This document shows positions 62,637-64,000 of a DNA stretch of 64,000 nucleotides, piece by piece. The stretch spans positions 1,488,001 through 1,552,000 of the forward strand of contig NZ_CP119794.1 of the NCBI RefSeq assembly GCF_029338315.1. The letters run 5' to 3'. The stretch is from Haloarcula regularis (GTDB lineage: Archaea; Halobacteriota; Halobacteria; Halobacteriales; Haloarculaceae). Numbering within the stretch: the stretch's first letter is position 1; each line of letters starts with the position of its first letter. Both the position numbers and the translations under genes were made by a program. The notes beneath the pieces are model-generated. The model worked only from the letters and a program-made list of their open reading frames with translations, searched no databases and was not told the DNA's origin.

Positions 62637-64000
62637 CGCTTGCGCTGTTTCTCTAAGTACATCGACAGTGCCTCGCGCTCGTCGACGCTGATGTCCTCGG
62701 TGAGCTCCTGCTCTAAGATCTTCGCGTGTTTCTCGGGGATCTCCACCCAGAGGTCGTCGCCCTCCTCGATCTGGCGGCCGACCGTCGGGCCGTCGATGGA
62801 GACGGCCATGCGCTCGCCGGTCCGGGCCTCGTCGACGTCCTCGCCCTCGTCCTGGATGGTCTTTAAGTGGCCGACGCGCTTCTCCTCGTTGCCATCCCAC
62901 TTCACGACGTTGACGTTCCGGCGCAACGCCCCCGAGAGGATCTCGACGCCGACGACGGCGGGGTCGGACTGCCGGAAGGTGTGGTCCTGCAGAATCCGGA
63001 ACTTCGCCGGGCGGGTGATGTTCTCTAGAATCTGTTCCTGCTGAGCCTCCTCGATGGCCGTGACGTGCTCGTCGTACTCGTCGACGAGCTGGTAGATGAC
63101 GTCGTTCTCGAACAGTTCGACGCCCTCCTGGTCGGCCAGTCGGCGAGCGTCGTCGAGCACGTCGACGGAGAACGCCAGGATGGCCCGGTGGGTCGGTTCG
63201 TTGGCCGTCTCGGCGACGCGGACGTCCCGCGGGGCGACGGCGCCGACCTCGGCGCGCATGATGGGAATCTCCTCCTCGGCGAGCGTACTGGAGATGGCCT
63301 CCAGCGACCCGAGCGTGTCGGCCTTGACGACGACGCCCTCCTCCTGGGTGGTCACCTCGATCTCGGCCAGTTCCTCCTCGACCTCGGCGATGACCTGGGT
63401 GCGGTCACGGTCGCGGACGACGCGGATTGGCGCGCCGGCGATGGCGTCGTCGAGGTCAGGCGCGGCGATCTTCACGCCGTCGGCGGCCGCCACCTCGTCG
63501 ACCTGCTCGAACTGCTTTTCGGTGCGAATCTCCTCTAAGGGCCGCGGGCGAAGCAGCGCGCGGACGTCCGTGACGATGGGGCCCTGAAGCCCGCCGACGA
63601 CGATGGTGTCGTCTTTGTGGATGGTGCCGTCGTAGATGATGGCGTCGAGCGTCGCGCCAAAGCCCTGCGTGTCCTTGACCTCGAGGACGGTCCCGACGGC
63701 GGGCCCGTCGACGTCGATCTCCATCTCTTCTTTCATGTAGCGCTGGGACAGGCCCATCTGGACGGTCAGCAGGTCCGGGATGCCCTCGCCGGTCTCCGCG
63801 GAGACCGGGACGACGCCGATGTTGTTCTGGAAGTTCTGGACTCGCCAGTACATGTCCGCGGAGAAGCCGTTGTCGGACAGCTGTCCGATGATCTCGTAGA
63901 GTTTCTCGTTTAAGTCCGACTGGACGCGCTCGGACTGTTTCTCCATCGTCTGCTGGATCGGTGCGCCCTCGTTGGGGTTCCAGCCAGGAATCGTGTCGAC
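62615..64000 (-). CDS. infB: Translation initiation factor aIF5B (IF-2 type), 5' part outside the window
   Basis: The visible 461 residues cover the end of the G domain (VPVSAETGEGIPDLL, the G5 SAx motif), domain II (GPAVGTVLEVKDTQGFG), domain III and domain IV, ending RKRDPFWGK. It promotes subunit joining at translation initiation. The reading frame is open to the window edge. The element is inserted at its very 3' end and preserves the protein sequence. Confidence 0.95.
   Translation of the reverse strand, partial: VDTIPGWNPNEGAPIQQTMEKQSERVQSDLNEKLYEIIGQLSDNGFSADMYWRVQNFQNNIGVVPVSAETGEGIPDLLTVQMGLSQRYMKEEMEIDVDGPAVGTVLEVKDTQGFGATLDAIIYDGTIHKDDTIVVGGLQGPIVTDVRALLRPRPLEEIRTEKQFEQVDEVAAADGVKIAAPDLDDAIAGAPIRVVRDRDRTQVIAEVEEELAEIEVTTQEEGVVVKADTLGSLEAISSTLAEEEIPIMRAEVGAVAPRDVRVAETANEPTHRAILAFSVDVLDDARRLADQEGVELFENDVIYQLVDEYDEHVTAIEEAQQEQILENITRPAKFRILQDHTFRQSDPAVVGVEILSGALRRNVNVVKWDGNEEKRVGHLKTIQDEGEDVDEARTGERMAVSIDGPTVGRQIEEGDDLWVEIPEKHAKILEQELTEDISVDEREALSMYLEKQRKRDPFWGK

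Noticed and set aside
1..64000. CRISPR arrays, rRNA or tRNA genes
   Set aside because: No regularly spaced short repeats with unique spacers and no recognisable rRNA or tRNA sequence was seen on reading the window.

Overview
The window is haloarchaeal chromosome. The host DNA is very GC-rich, the proteins are acidic, the A-type ATP synthase operon is archaeal, and the tRNA ligases (including a class I LysRS), aRF1, PAN and aIF5B are of archaeal type. The bacteriorhodopsin closely resembles the cruxrhodopsins of Haloarcula, so a member of the Haloarcula family (Haloarculaceae) is the best guess. I saw no rRNA, tRNA or CRISPR array.

Layout. 1-2.6 kb: two divergent secreted/membrane proteins and a methyltransferase. 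2.7-12.6 kb: the ATP synthase operon atpHIKECFABD, with a proton-pumping rhodopsin gene inserted between atpB and atpD; a motif matching the Bat/bop activator consensus lies upstream of the rhodopsin. 12.7-43 kb: ordinary housekeeping and small haloarchaeal genes (aRF1, MinD-like ATPase, ArgRS, LysRS, UMP kinase, two site-2-type proteases, ThiL, S19e-PDCD5, HisRS, TruA, PepF, arginine decarboxylase, J-domain ferredoxin, PAN, and a GMC dehydrogenase trio). 62.6-64 kb: the 3' part of the aIF5B gene.

Between 43.18 and 62.61 kb lies an AT-richer element of about 19.4 kb integrated at the 3' end of the aIF5B gene. It is bounded by imperfect 22-bp direct repeats that encode the last residues of aIF5B (DPFWGK-stop) and by inverted copies of a TTACTTA-N5-TACGTAA arm site. 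It carries a tyrosine integrase at the right end, a second short recombinase, a probable restriction-modification module and a leftward morphogenesis operon. That operon has the look of a pleolipovirus-type membrane-vesicle virus: a small four-helix membrane protein, a 739-residue C-terminally anchored spike candidate, small membrane proteins, a type I membrane protein and a terminal NTPase. Directly between the four-helix protein and the spike gene is a TatA homologue. The spike has a twin-arginine signal, and a second element protein also starts with a Tat-like motif. The element therefore appears to bring its own Tat pore component to export its envelope protein, which is the most novel observation here.

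At least fourteen conserved or clearly continuous genes, in host and element alike, are split by single- or double-base indels, many in short homopolymers. I read these as sequencing or assembly errors and annotate the rejoined genes, noting each break.
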